24,957 bases of DNA from RGIG6353 sp045590615 (GTDB lineage: Bacteria > Bacillota > Clostridia > Oscillospirales > SIG627): assembly GCA_045590615.1 (NCBI GenBank), contig JAZNRH010000109.1:1-24957 (forward strand), given 5' to 3'. Position numbers and translations under genes: made by a program. Positions 7,774 through 15,871 of the stretch are shown piece after piece. Every line of letters begins with the position of its first letter. Position 1 is the first letter of the stretch. The notes under the pieces were generated by a model. It had not been told where the DNA came from. It did not search any database and saw only the letters and a program-made list of their open reading frames with translations.

Positions 7774-9797
7774 CAGATTTGAAATCAATGCCCGTTTCTT
7801 CCATCAAGGGAGTGGGCGCAAAGACAGCAGAAGCGTTGAATAAGGCAGGTATAATTACCTGCCTTGATTTGCTTCGTCTTTATCCGAGAACCTATGAGGA
7901 CAGAACGCCAAGATATATGCTCGAGGACGCTCCCCTTGATTGCAAGGTCGCTCTCGTGATGAGAGTTACGACAGCCCCGAGTATTGCCTACACCAAAACA
8001 GGAAAAAGGATTGTGCGTTTTTCTGCCAGACAGCGCGAAGGCTCGCCTGTAGTGCATATCGCTTTTTTCAATCAGACCTATCTTGCAAATGCCTTTCATC
8101 TCGGAAGTGATTATCGCTTTTACGGAAAGCTGTCAAAATCGCAAAGTGGATACTATATGTTTTCCCCAAGTCATGAGCCGATAGACGCAGTTTCGGCAGA
8201 TACCGTTTCGGTATACTCACCCATCGCCTCACTCTCTTCGGGAAAGGTATCAAAGCTCATCCGAACGCTTCTCAGCATAATTCACCCCTCTGACATAGAG
8301 GATACCCTCCCCGAAGAAATCAGAAGAGAAAATATGCTTATGCCACTGGGCAAGGCTTTATTTGAAATACATTGCCCAACCGACAAGCTCGTGCTTGAAA
8401 AAGCAAAAGAGCGCCTCGTTTTCGACGAGCTTTTCGAATTTTCTCTTTCTGCCGAAAGGCTGAAAAGACGAGAGGACACCGACGTTGTGCCTTCTATGAA
8501 CAAGGTGGACGTAGCACCGTTTATAAAAGCACTCCCCTTCCCACTGACAAACGCTCAGAAACGGGCATTGTCCGAAATAGAAAACGACCTCACCTCAACC
8601 AAGCAGCCCCACCGGGCAATGAGAAGGCTTTTTCAGGGCGACGTTGGCTCGGGAAAAACCGTAGTTGCTGCAGGCGCAGTATACATAGCCGTCAAAAACG
8701 GTGGCAAAGCGTACGTTATGGCGCCCACAGAAATTCTTGCTACACAGCACTACGAAACCTTTTTGAAACTGTTTGAGCCTCTTGGTATTGAAGTTTTACT
8801 CCTTACAGGCTCAACTCCGGCAAAAGCAAGACGCGAAATCCGTCAAAGGCTGATTGAAACACAGCCTCTCATTCTCATTGGAACCCACGCGCTCTTCGAG
8901 GAAGAAACCAAGCCCTACAATCTCACCCTCGTTGTAACAGACGAGCAACACAGATTCGGAGTAAACCAACGTGAAAAGCTGCTGTCAAAAGCAACCGTCA
9001 GAAACAACCTCGTTATGTCGGCAACTCCAATACCGAGAACCCTCGCAATGTTCCTTTACGCAGGGCTTGACGTTTCAATACTTGACGAGCTTCCACCGGG
9101 AAGGCAGGAAATATCCACCCTGCTCATTCCACCCTCAAAAAAGGAGAGAATGTACGGCTTTATAGAAAGCGAAATAGACTCGGGACACCAAGCGTATATA
9201 ATATGCCCCCTCGTAGAAGAAAGCGAAGAGGATGCTCTCGAGCGTGAAATGTCGGGCAAGGGAACGCTTATGTCGGCTGTTGAAATGGCAGAAAGTCTGA
9301 AGCAAAGATTTTCAAAATACTCGGTCGGACTTTTGCACGGCAAAATGAAGCCTCAGGATAAAAATGCCGTAATGGACGGCTTTGCAAAAGGTGAAATACA
9401 AATCCTCGTTTCAACGACGGTTGTCGAGGTAGGTGTAAACGTTCCCAACGCAACCGTTATGGCAATAGAGGACGCCGTGCGTTTCGGTCTTGCCCAGCTT
9501 CATCAATTAAGAGGACGAATAGGCCGAGGCAAAGACAAGTCCTGGTGTATCTTTATTACTTCAAGCAAAAGCAAGGAGGCATTATCGCGCCTTGAGTTTA
9601 TGACCAAATGCACCGACGGCTTTAAGATAGCAGAATACGACCTTGAACAAAGAGGACCCGGTGACTTCTTCGGCGAACGACAGCACGGAGAATTACAGCT
9701 GCCTCTTGCATCATCTGCAACAGACACATCCTTATTCAAAAAGGCAATGGATTCAGCTAAAAAATATTGTGACGAGCATTCCGAAGAAAAGGAATAA
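7770..9797 (+). CDS. recG: ATP-dependent DNA helicase RecG
   Basis: RecG remodels stalled replication forks and branched recombination intermediates. The 675-residue length is normal. The N-terminal wedge/OB domain begins with a helix-hairpin-helix-like segment (SIKGVGAKTAEAL, 11-23). Helicase motifs follow: Walker A GDVGSGKT at 290-297, the DEAD-box variant DEQH at 391-394, SATPIPRT at 417-424, and motif VI QLRGRIGRG at 579-587. The open frame extends 17 codons further upstream, but the ATG at 7770 gives the usual RecG N-terminus and a 4-base overlap with the lipoprotein stop. The gene ends shortly before a bidirectional terminator. Confidence 0.96.
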   Translation: MTDLKSMPVSSIKGVGAKTAEALNKAGIITCLDLLRLYPRTYEDRTPRYMLEDAPLDCKVALVMRVTTAPSIAYTKTGKRIVRFSARQREGSPVVHIAFFNQTYLANAFHLGSDYRFYGKLSKSQSGYYMFSPSHEPIDAVSADTVSVYSPIASLSSGKVSKLIRTLLSIIHPSDIEDTLPEEIRRENMLMPLGKALFEIHCPTDKLVLEKAKERLVFDELFEFSLSAERLKRREDTDVVPSMNKVDVAPFIKALPFPLTNAQKRALSEIENDLTSTKQPHRAMRRLFQGDVGSGKTVVAAGAVYIAVKNGGKAYVMAPTEILATQHYETFLKLFEPLGIEVLLLTGSTPAKARREIRQRLIETQPLILIGTHALFEEETKPYNLTLVVTDEQHRFGVNQREKLLSKATVRNNLVMSATPIPRTLAMFLYAGLDVSILDELPPGRQEISTLLIPPSKKERMYGFIESEIDSGHQAYIICPLVEESEEDALEREMSGKGTLMSAVEMAESLKQRFSKYSVGLLHGKMKPQDKNAVMDGFAKGEIQILVSTTVVEVGVNVPNATVMAIEDAVRFGLAQLHQLRGRIGRGKDKSWCIFITSSKSKEALSRLEFMTKCTDGFKIAEYDLEQRGPGDFFGERQHGELQLPLASSATDTSLFKKAMDSAKKYCDEHSEEKE

Positions 9798-9813
9798 AAG
9801 CTTTACAAAATAC

Positions 9814-9853
9814 AAAACAGGGATTAACGAAAAATCGTCAATCCCTGTTTTTT
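9814..9853. terminator. Bidirectional intrinsic terminator between recG and gatB
   Basis: A perfect 12-pair stem (9814-9825 with 9840-9851) has a small inner stem ACGA/TCGT in its loop. T-rich runs follow on both strands: six T on the plus strand ending at 9853, and four T followed by a T-rich tract on the minus strand. It lies between converging genes and can serve both. Confidence 0.9.
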
Positions 9854-9859
9854 ACTATT

Positions 9860-11296
9860 TTACTGCTTGTTTATAGCATCAATGAGCATTTCTCGAAGAG
9901 TCTGTGGGTCACAGTTACCCTTCAGCTCCTTCATACACTTACCAAAGAGTGCCATGAGTGCCTTTTCCTTGCCACCCTTGAAGTCGGCAACTGCCTTGGG
10001 GTCGGATGCAATAGCCTCTGCAATAACAGACTCAATTTTTCCCGTATCCTTGGAAATAATAAAGCCTTCCTTTTCAGCATATTCGGCAGGGTTTACACCC
10101 TCCTCGAACATTACTGCAAGAATTTTCTTTGCATTGGGACGGCTTACCTTTCCGTCGGTTACAAGCATTATCAATTCGCCAAGCGACTTACCGTCAAGCT
10201 TGAGCATATCAACCGTCATCTGCTTTTTGTTGAGAAGGTTCATACAGTCGGAAATAAGGTAGTTCGCAACCTCTTTTGCGTTTTTACATACTGCATACGC
10301 CTCTTCAAAGCAATCGCAAAATGCTCTGCTTTCTACAAGCTGGTCGGCATCGTATTCACCGAGTCCAAGCTCGTCAATATATCTTGCTCTCTTGATTTCT
10401 GGGAATTCGGGGAGCGAGGTCTTTATCTCGTCGTACCATTCGTCGTCGATAACAACGGGCATTACGTTGGGGTCAGGGAAATAGCGATAGTCTCCCGCAG
10501 TCTCCTTGTTTCTCATTGCATAGCTCTTGCCCTTTACGTCATCCCAACGGCGAGTCTCCTGAACAAGCTCTTCTGTACCGTTCTCGATAGCGTCTATATG
10601 ACGGGCAACCTCGTACTCAATTGCTCGTGTAATTGCCGAAATGGAGTTCATATTCTTCATCTCTGTTCTCACACCGAGCTTATCACTTCCCTCGGGACGA
10701 ACCGAGAGGTTAACGTCACAACGCATCGAGCCCTGCTCCATACGGCAATCGGAAACCTTAGCAAAGCGAAGAAGTGAACGAAGTCTTTCAAGATAAGCAA
10801 CAACCTCTTCTGCACTCGAAAGGTCAGGCTGGCTTACAATTTCAATAAGAGGAACACTCGTTCTGTTGAAGTCAACGAGAGTAGTATTCGTCCAATCATC
10901 GTGAACGAGCTTACCTGCGTCCTCTTCCATGTGAATTTGCTTTATACGAACGTTTTTCTTGCCCTTTGAGGTCTCAATTTCAACCAATCCGTTTACTGCA
11001 ACGGGGGCAAACCACTGTGTTGTCTGATAAGAACAAGGAAGGTCGGGGTAATAGTAGCTCTTCTTGTCAAAGGTAGTAGTACGATTTATGTGACAGTTGA
11101 GCATCATACCGGCCGTCATACCAAGGTCAACAACTCTCTTGTTGACAATCGGAAGCATACCGGGCATACCCGAGCAAGCAGGACAAACGTGGTCATTCTG
11201 GTCTGCTCCGAACTTTGCCGAGCAAGAGCAGAAAATTTTTGATTCGGTTGCAAGCTCTATATGAACCTCAAGACCGATAACTGTTTCAAATTTCAT
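9860..11296 (-). CDS. gatB: Aspartyl/glutamyl-tRNA amidotransferase subunit B
   Basis: GatB phosphorylates the misacylated Asp-tRNA(Asn) or Glu-tRNA(Gln) and transfers ammonia to it. The 478-residue length is normal. The catalytic metal-site segment GLEVH (8-12) is present, as is the zinc knuckle Cys23, Cys25, Cys38, Cys41. YYYPDLP, HMEEDAGK and the long tail domain are complete, so this subunit looks active. The start is the ATG at 11296, with AGGAGG (complement at 11305-11310) eight bases upstream; the longer open frame to 11431 overlaps gatA and lacks the GatB N-terminal pattern. It is the last gene of the aspS-gatC-gatA-gatB operon and overlaps nothing downstream. Without a working glutaminase partner it would depend on another ammonia source. 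Confidence 0.95.
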   Translation of the reverse strand: MKFETVIGLEVHIELATESKIFCSCSAKFGADQNDHVCPACSGMPGMLPIVNKRVVDLGMTAGMMLNCHINRTTTFDKKSYYYPDLPCSYQTTQWFAPVAVNGLVEIETSKGKKNVRIKQIHMEEDAGKLVHDDWTNTTLVDFNRTSVPLIEIVSQPDLSSAEEVVAYLERLRSLLRFAKVSDCRMEQGSMRCDVNLSVRPEGSDKLGVRTEMKNMNSISAITRAIEYEVARHIDAIENGTEELVQETRRWDDVKGKSYAMRNKETAGDYRYFPDPNVMPVVIDDEWYDEIKTSLPEFPEIKRARYIDELGLGEYDADQLVESRAFCDCFEEAYAVCKNAKEVANYLISDCMNLLNKKQMTVDMLKLDGKSLGELIMLVTDGKVSRPNAKKILAVMFEEGVNPAEYAEKEGFIISKDTGKIESVIAEAIASDPKAVADFKGGKEKALMALFGKCMKELKGNCDPQTLREMLIDAINKQ

Positions 11297-11309
11297 CCGT
11301 CTTACCTCC

Positions 11310-12464
11310 TTACTTAGCAAGCTCAAGCAATGCTTTTTCCGAGAATACCTTGCCCACAAGCTGTACACCGTCGGTAACAACTGCAGGAAGTCCCGAAACA
11401 GATGCAGGCGCTGTGAAAAGGTTTTCGTCATAAGCAGCGTTGCCCATTACGTCGGACTCGCTAAATGACATTTTTGAAGTAGCAGGCATCAAAACTGCAT
11501 CTGCACTCTCAAAAATAGAATCAAAGTAATCAACGATAACCCTGCGTACACGCAAGGATTTATCGTAAACCTTCTTATAATTTTCATCCGAGAGTGTTTC
11601 CGAGCCAAAGAGAATAGCTCTCTTCAAAAGCTCTCCGAACGCCTCGGTTCTGCTATTGGTATAAAGCTCATCTATCGTTGTATAGTTGGGAGTACGGTAT
11701 CCATACTTTATTCCGTCATATCTTGAAACGTTATTACAAAGCTCTGCCGAGAATAAAACGTTCCAAGCGGTTTTGGCTGCAATAAGTCCTGCGCCGTCAA
11801 TCTTTACAACCTCTATACCCTTTGCTTCAAGCTTCTTTACAAAGGCGTCAAGCTTTGCCTTAACGTCATCGTTTACGCTGCTGTCAAAGGCTGTCACAAC
11901 AGCAACCTTCTTTATCTCATCAGCCTCTTGTCTCATATCGTCGGGGAGACTCGTTCCGTCCTTTGCGTCGTAGCACGTAATTGCGCCAAGCACCTCAAGG
12001 CAATCCTCTGCCTTCTTCGCCATAACTCCAACGCACTCGCCCGAGCAAGCTACAGGGATTGTACCGTATCTTGAAACCATACCGTAGGTAGGCTTTACAA
12101 AAACAAGGTCGTTTACTGCAGCGGCACGACGTGGCGCACCGTTGACGTCAAGCTGAATTGCAGCCTTGATATTATCCTTTTTGAGAATTTCTGCGCTGGC
12201 GAGAGAAAGGTTGCCCTTATCGTCCTTTACTGCTCCCGAATATGAGCTTTCACCAATTACGTCTATTGCAAATTCTCCAACGCTTGCCTTGCCTGCAATC
12301 TCAAAACCTGCCGAGATAAGCTTTTCAACTACTGTTGCATCGAAAAGGCTCATATATCCGTCAAGCATCTTTGAGCCTGCACAGGTAGGCATATCCTTTG
12401 TGAGAAGCATATCGTCAAGCAAAACAGCTTTTGCTGTATTTACGTCTTTTTTTACTGTATACAT
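11310..12464 (-). CDS. gatA: GatA-like amidase-fold subunit lacking the catalytic triad
   Basis: Clear GatA homology appears in CAGSKML at 28-34, FDATVVEKL at 41-49, KPTYGMVSRYG at 124-134, SRYDGIKYGYRT at 247-258 and ASVSGLPA at 354-361. It is short, 384 residues against about 480, mainly at the N-terminus. Aligning by these anchors, the catalytic Lys of the usual IKDN is Asp17. The GGSSGGSA loop reads GNLSLASA (84-91), so the cis-Ser is Leu86. The nucleophile of GGSIR is Ala110 in NGAPR. The 24-residue spacing between the last two positions is preserved, so this is substitution and not a frameshift. The ATG at 12464 has GGGAGGT just upstream and follows the gatC stop by 17 bases. It probably keeps a structural role in GatCAB but cannot hydrolyse glutamine by the known mechanism. 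Confidence 0.85.
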   Translation of the reverse strand: MYTVKKDVNTAKAVLLDDMLLTKDMPTCAGSKMLDGYMSLFDATVVEKLISAGFEIAGKASVGEFAIDVIGESSYSGAVKDDKGNLSLASAEILKKDNIKAAIQLDVNGAPRRAAAVNDLVFVKPTYGMVSRYGTIPVACSGECVGVMAKKAEDCLEVLGAITCYDAKDGTSLPDDMRQEADEIKKVAVVTAFDSSVNDDVKAKLDAFVKKLEAKGIEVVKIDGAGLIAAKTAWNVLFSAELCNNVSRYDGIKYGYRTPNYTTIDELYTNSRTEAFGELLKRAILFGSETLSDENYKKVYDKSLRVRRVIVDYFDSIFESADAVLMPATSKMSFSESDVMGNAAYDENLFTAPASVSGLPAVVTDGVQLVGKVFSEKALLELAK

Positions 12465-12481
12465 CAATATTACCTCCCACC

Positions 12482-12763
12482 CTACTCTACAAGACGAGGA
12501 ACTTGCCAATATCCGTCGGTCGTTTCGGGAGCCGACTTCTGAAGCTCGTCTCTGGTAAAGTTCTTTATTTCCTTATCCTCACGGACAACCGTCATAATAG
12601 GCATAACGTGAACCATCACCTCTACCTCGTCGGTATCAATTTCACAAAGGGCTTCTATTTCCTTTTCTTCCTTTTCATAGAAATCAAGAAAAGCCTTTTC
12701 CTGTTCATCCGTAAGAGCAAGCTGATTTAATTTTTCAAGTCTTTTGAGTGTAGTTAAATCCAT
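12482..12763 (-). CDS. gatC: Aspartyl/glutamyl-tRNA amidotransferase subunit C
   Basis: GatC is a small subunit that wraps around the GatA-GatB interface. The protein has 93 residues, the usual size. The N-terminal helix LEKLNQLALTDEQ, the central IDTDEVEVMVHVMP, the VREDK motif and the C-terminal APETTDGYWQVPRLVE pattern all match the family. The ribosome site AAGGAGTGA lies just before the ATG. The gene sits between aspS and the GatA-like gene, the normal grouping for a transamidation operon. Because its C-terminal part normally contacts GatA, its survival suggests that the altered GatA still assembles. Confidence 0.93.
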   Translation of the reverse strand: MDLTTLKRLEKLNQLALTDEQEKAFLDFYEKEEKEIEALCEIDTDEVEVMVHVMPIMTVVREDKEIKNFTRDELQKSAPETTDGYWQVPRLVE

Positions 12764-12798
12764 TCAATTCACTCCTTATCTGGTTAACTCGTATATAA

Positions 12799-14529
12799 TT
12801 AGTCTCTTACCTTGATGTGAACCTCTCTGAGCTGCTGCTCGGTCACTTCGCCGGGCGCACCCATCATCAAGTCCTGAGCATTTCCGTTAAGAGGGAATGC
12901 AATAACGTCACGTATTGTTTCCTCTCCTGCGATGAGCATTATCATTCTGTCAACACCCGGAGCCATACCTGCATGAGGAGGCGCACCGTATGAGAATGCC
13001 GTATAAAGAGCACCGAACTTAGCCTTGAGGTCCTCTTCGCCATAGCCTGCTATCTCAAACGCCTTTCTCATAATTTCGGGATTGTGATTTCTCACAGCGC
13101 CCGACGAAAGCTCAACACCGTTACATACAATGTCGTATTGATAAGCAAAAATTTCAAGTGGGTCTTTATTAAGAAGCGCATCCATTCCACCCTGAGGCAT
13201 TGAGAAAGGGTTGTGTGTGAAATCGATCTTATTAGTTTCGGGATTAAGCTCGTACATCGGGAAATCAACGATAAAGCAGAATTCAAACGAATCGTCTCTG
13301 ATTACTCCAAGCTCCTGACCAAGCCAGGTTCTGATTTCACCTGCAAGCTTATTTACAACGTTGATTGCGTCACAGATAAAGAATACCGTTTCGCCTTCCT
13401 TGATACCGACTCTTGCAGTGAGGTCTGCTCTCTGCTCTTCAGAAAGGAATTTGGCAATAGGTCCTTTATACTCGCCCTCGTTGAGAGTAAGATAGCCAAG
13501 ACCCTTCATACCGATACTTGTAGCAAACTTCAAGGAATCCTCAAAGAATTTCTTGGACTTGCCCTGACAGTCTGCGACAATACCTCTTACAGGCTTGCCC
13601 TTGAAAATCGGGAAGTCAACGCCTGCAAAGAAATCGGTCAAATCCTCAATAATGAGAGGGTTTCTGAGGTCGGGCTTGTCCGTGCCGTACTTGAGCATTG
13701 ATTCAGCAAATGTAATTCTACGGAACGGAGGCTTTGAAACCTCCTTGTTGCCAAACTTCTTGAAGGTATTATATACAACGGTTTCTGCAACTGCAAATAC
13801 GTCCTCCTGAGTTGCAAATGACATTTCAAAGTCAAGCTGATAGAACTCTCCCGGTGAACGGTCCTGACGCGCGTCCTCATCTCTGAAGCAGGGCGCAATC
13901 TGGAAATAACGGTCGAAGCCTGAGGTCATAAGAAGCTGCTTGAACTGCTGGGGTGCTTGAGGAAGAGCGTAGAATTTGCCCTTGTGCTTACGGCTTGGCA
14001 CGAGATAGTCGCGCGCACCCTCAGGAGATGATGCCGTAAGAATAGGAGTCTGAATTTCAAGGAAGCCAAGCTCCTCCATCTGACTTCTCAGATAGCTGAG
14101 AATTTTTGAACGGAGCACGATGTTATCGTGAAGCTTTCTGTTTCTCAGGTCGAGATAACGGTATTTGAGTCTTACTTCCTCTCTGGTCTGCTCGGAAGCG
14201 TCGATTTCAAAGGGGAGTCCAAGCTGACAAGGACCGAGAACCTCAATCTTGTCTGCCTTAACCTCTATCATACCCGTTGCAAGCTTAGGGTTTACCGTCT
14301 CCTTGTCACGCTCTGTGACGATACCCTCAACAAGTATTACCGTCTCCTTTGCCATTCCTGCAATCATAGAATCGTCGGAAATAACAATCTGTGTTACTCC
14401 ATAGTGGTCACGAAGGTCTACAAAAAGTACTCCTCCGTGGTCTCTTACCGTCTCCATCCAGCCCGTCAAGGTCACCTTCTGACCAATGTGCTGTGTTCCA
14501 AGTTCATTACAATTATGTGTTCTTAACAT
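12799..14529 (-). CDS. aspS: Aspartyl-tRNA synthetase, probably non-discriminating
   Basis: This is a bacterial-type class II synthetase of 576 residues with an OB-fold anticodon domain, the inserted GAD domain, and class II signatures including FRDEDARQDRSPGEFYQLD and the C-terminal GVDRM. His31 in the RDHGG motif is the residue found in non-discriminating enzymes such as that of Pseudomonas aeruginosa; discriminating enzymes such as E. coli have Leu there. Such an enzyme charges tRNA(Asn) with aspartate, the substrate for GatCAB encoded next door. GGAGG (complement at 14539-14543) precedes the ATG. It is the first gene after the T-box leader. The discrimination call rests on one residue plus context. 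Confidence 0.95.
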   Translation of the reverse strand: MLRTHNCNELGTQHIGQKVTLTGWMETVRDHGGVLFVDLRDHYGVTQIVISDDSMIAGMAKETVILVEGIVTERDKETVNPKLATGMIEVKADKIEVLGPCQLGLPFEIDASEQTREEVRLKYRYLDLRNRKLHDNIVLRSKILSYLRSQMEELGFLEIQTPILTASSPEGARDYLVPSRKHKGKFYALPQAPQQFKQLLMTSGFDRYFQIAPCFRDEDARQDRSPGEFYQLDFEMSFATQEDVFAVAETVVYNTFKKFGNKEVSKPPFRRITFAESMLKYGTDKPDLRNPLIIEDLTDFFAGVDFPIFKGKPVRGIVADCQGKSKKFFEDSLKFATSIGMKGLGYLTLNEGEYKGPIAKFLSEEQRADLTARVGIKEGETVFFICDAINVVNKLAGEIRTWLGQELGVIRDDSFEFCFIVDFPMYELNPETNKIDFTHNPFSMPQGGMDALLNKDPLEIFAYQYDIVCNGVELSSGAVRNHNPEIMRKAFEIAGYGEEDLKAKFGALYTAFSYGAPPHAGMAPGVDRMIMLIAGEETIRDVIAFPLNGNAQDLMMGAPGEVTEQQLREVHIKVRD

Positions 14530-14569
14530 TGAATTTAACCTCCAAAGTTATATTTTTCTTTAATAAAAC

Positions 14570-14607
14570 AAAAAAGTCTCCCGTCCCATAAATATGGGAC
14601 GAAAGAC
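14570..14607 (-). terminator. T-box leader terminator hairpin
   Basis: A 15-pair stem with two G-U pairs on the minus strand (14593-14607 with 14576-14590) is followed by six T (14570-14575). It lies between the T-box core and aspS. It is mutually exclusive with the antiterminator that uses the T-box core at 14614-14627. Confidence 0.9.
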
Positions 14608-14813
14608 GTCTTCCGCGATACCACCCAAATTGACTACCAAGGTAATCCTCTCAAAAAATCCTTACGGGATCAGCGTGCGATTCTACTCACCTTTCAGCTT
14701 TCCTTCGCCGACTCCGAAGTGTTTTTCTCTCAAATCTTACCACTGTACTTCCACCAACGACAGCTCTCTGAGGGCAGTTAATTGAGATACTCTCTTCATC
14801 ATAGCCATTTTTA
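14570..14813 (-). promoter_or_regulatory. T-box riboswitch controlling aspS-gatCAB, specifier reads AAC (Asn)
   Basis: The leader fills the stretch between aspS and the AEC gene. The T-box core reads TGGGTGGTATCGCG (complement at 14614-14627). In stem I, GAAG (14794-14797) pairs with CTTC (14716-14719) and TCTCAA (14782-14787) pairs with TTGAGA (14728-14733). They enclose an internal loop with AGAGTA on the 5' side and GAAAAACA on the 3' side. The codon AAC (14721-14723), followed by a purine, is the best specifier; no Asp codon (GAC/GAT) occurs in the loop, and AAA (Lys) cannot be excluded by eye. The variable base of the T-box bulge is T, which pairs with A73 or wobbles with G73. Uncharged tRNA(Asn) would therefore raise aspS-gatCAB expression. 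Confidence 0.9.
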
Positions 14814-14819
14814 CAGTTC

Positions 14820-14848
14820 ATTCTAACACATCTTTGGTTCTCTGTCAA
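14820..14848 (-). promoter_or_regulatory. Promoter of the T-box-aspS-gatCAB operon
   Basis: On the minus strand a consensus -35 TTGACA (14843-14848) is 17 bases from the -10 TAGAAT (14820-14825). It sits just upstream of the T-box stem I and just after the AEC gene stop. Confidence 0.85.
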
Positions 14849-14883
14849 TAGTTTTTTCAAAAAATCGGGTTTTATACACTATA

Positions 14884-15870
14884 TTAAAATATTCCTGCCA
14901 ATTTCAACAAAAATGCCGCAACGCCAACCGTAAAGAAGGAAGCAATCGTAGTAAATATTACAAGCTGCCCTGCAAGCACGACGTCGCTGTTCATTTCCTG
15001 AGCCATCGGAACGCTCGATACTGCAACGGGAGTAGCAAAAACTGCCACAAGTGCTGCAAAGTGAGCACCCGTAAAGCTGTCTCTATAAAGCAGATACGCA
15101 AGACCCAGACCGATAATCGGCACAATTACCGACCTTGTCACCGTACCGAAAATTATCTCCTTTTTAAGTCCCGAAACTGCCTTGAACTCAAACTGCGCTC
15201 CTATTACAAGCAGCGAAAGTGGAGTCGCCATATTGGACAGATATCCAAGCACCGTATAAATCGGAGTTATATCACTGAGCCTGAAGGCAATATTAAATCT
15301 CTCAAACAACGCTCTGAACAAAAGCGCTATGCCACCTGCAAATACACCCATTATCAAGGGATTGGTAACCACGCTGTGCAAAATCCCCTTAAGTGACGGA
15401 GCTTTTGAGTCCTTTGAATAAACAGAAAGGCTGAGTACTGCCAAAAAATTGAAGGACGGAATAATGACTGCCGATAAAAGAGCAGAAACAGCAACGCCCT
15501 CTTCCCCGAACAGAGCCTGCGCCAGAGGCAGACCTATGAGCGCAAAATTTGAACGGAAGGTCGATTGCAAAAGAGCACCTCTGCTCGCATTGCTCTTAGT
15601 TACAAATCTTATTAAATATAAGCCTATCAGGAAAATGACGAGCACCACAAGAACGGTATAAACGATATAGGTGTAGTCAAAGCTCTTAAGCGTTTCGATT
15701 TTATACACGTTCAAGAAAAGCATTGCAGGCAAGCACACCCTGAAAACTATCGTATTTGCCTTTTTAGAAAACTCGGAGGGCATAAAGCCGATTTTCTTCA
15801 ATACATATCCGAGCGCAACGAGAATTACTATAGGAGAAATCGCATTGAGTGAAAATATAAAAGCTTCCAT
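14884..15870 (-). CDS. AEC-family membrane transporter
   Basis: This is a polytopic membrane protein of 328 residues with about ten hydrophobic segments in two halves, typical of the auxin-efflux-carrier (AEC) family. In bacteria that family includes malate, lactate and other organic-anion carriers. Recognisable pieces are the N-terminal LGYVLKKIGF (19-28), the mid-protein STFRSNFALIGLPLA and the second-half NMATPLSLLVIGAQF. The start is the ATG at 15870, with GGAGGTG upstream; a longer frame exists but its extra part is the end of nadE. Only one base separates it from the nadE stop. It ends the long minus-strand gene run. The substrate is unknown, and no terminator is evident before the next promoter. 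Confidence 0.85.
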   Translation of the reverse strand: MEAFIFSLNAISPIVILVALGYVLKKIGFMPSEFSKKANTIVFRVCLPAMLFLNVYKIETLKSFDYTYIVYTVLVVLVIFLIGLYLIRFVTKSNASRGALLQSTFRSNFALIGLPLAQALFGEEGVAVSALLSAVIIPSFNFLAVLSLSVYSKDSKAPSLKGILHSVVTNPLIMGVFAGGIALLFRALFERFNIAFRLSDITPIYTVLGYLSNMATPLSLLVIGAQFEFKAVSGLKKEIIFGTVTRSVIVPIIGLGLAYLLYRDSFTGAHFAALVAVFATPVAVSSVPMAQEMNSDVVLAGQLVIFTTIASFFTVGVAAFLLKLAGIF

Positions 15871-15871
15871 T

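Noticed and set aside
11310..12509. GatA-like gene as a frameshifted pseudogene or wrong start
   Set aside because: The alignment to GatA continues in one frame on both sides of the lost motifs with preserved spacing. The longer start at 12509 overlaps gatC, and the ATG at 12464 has a strong ribosome site.
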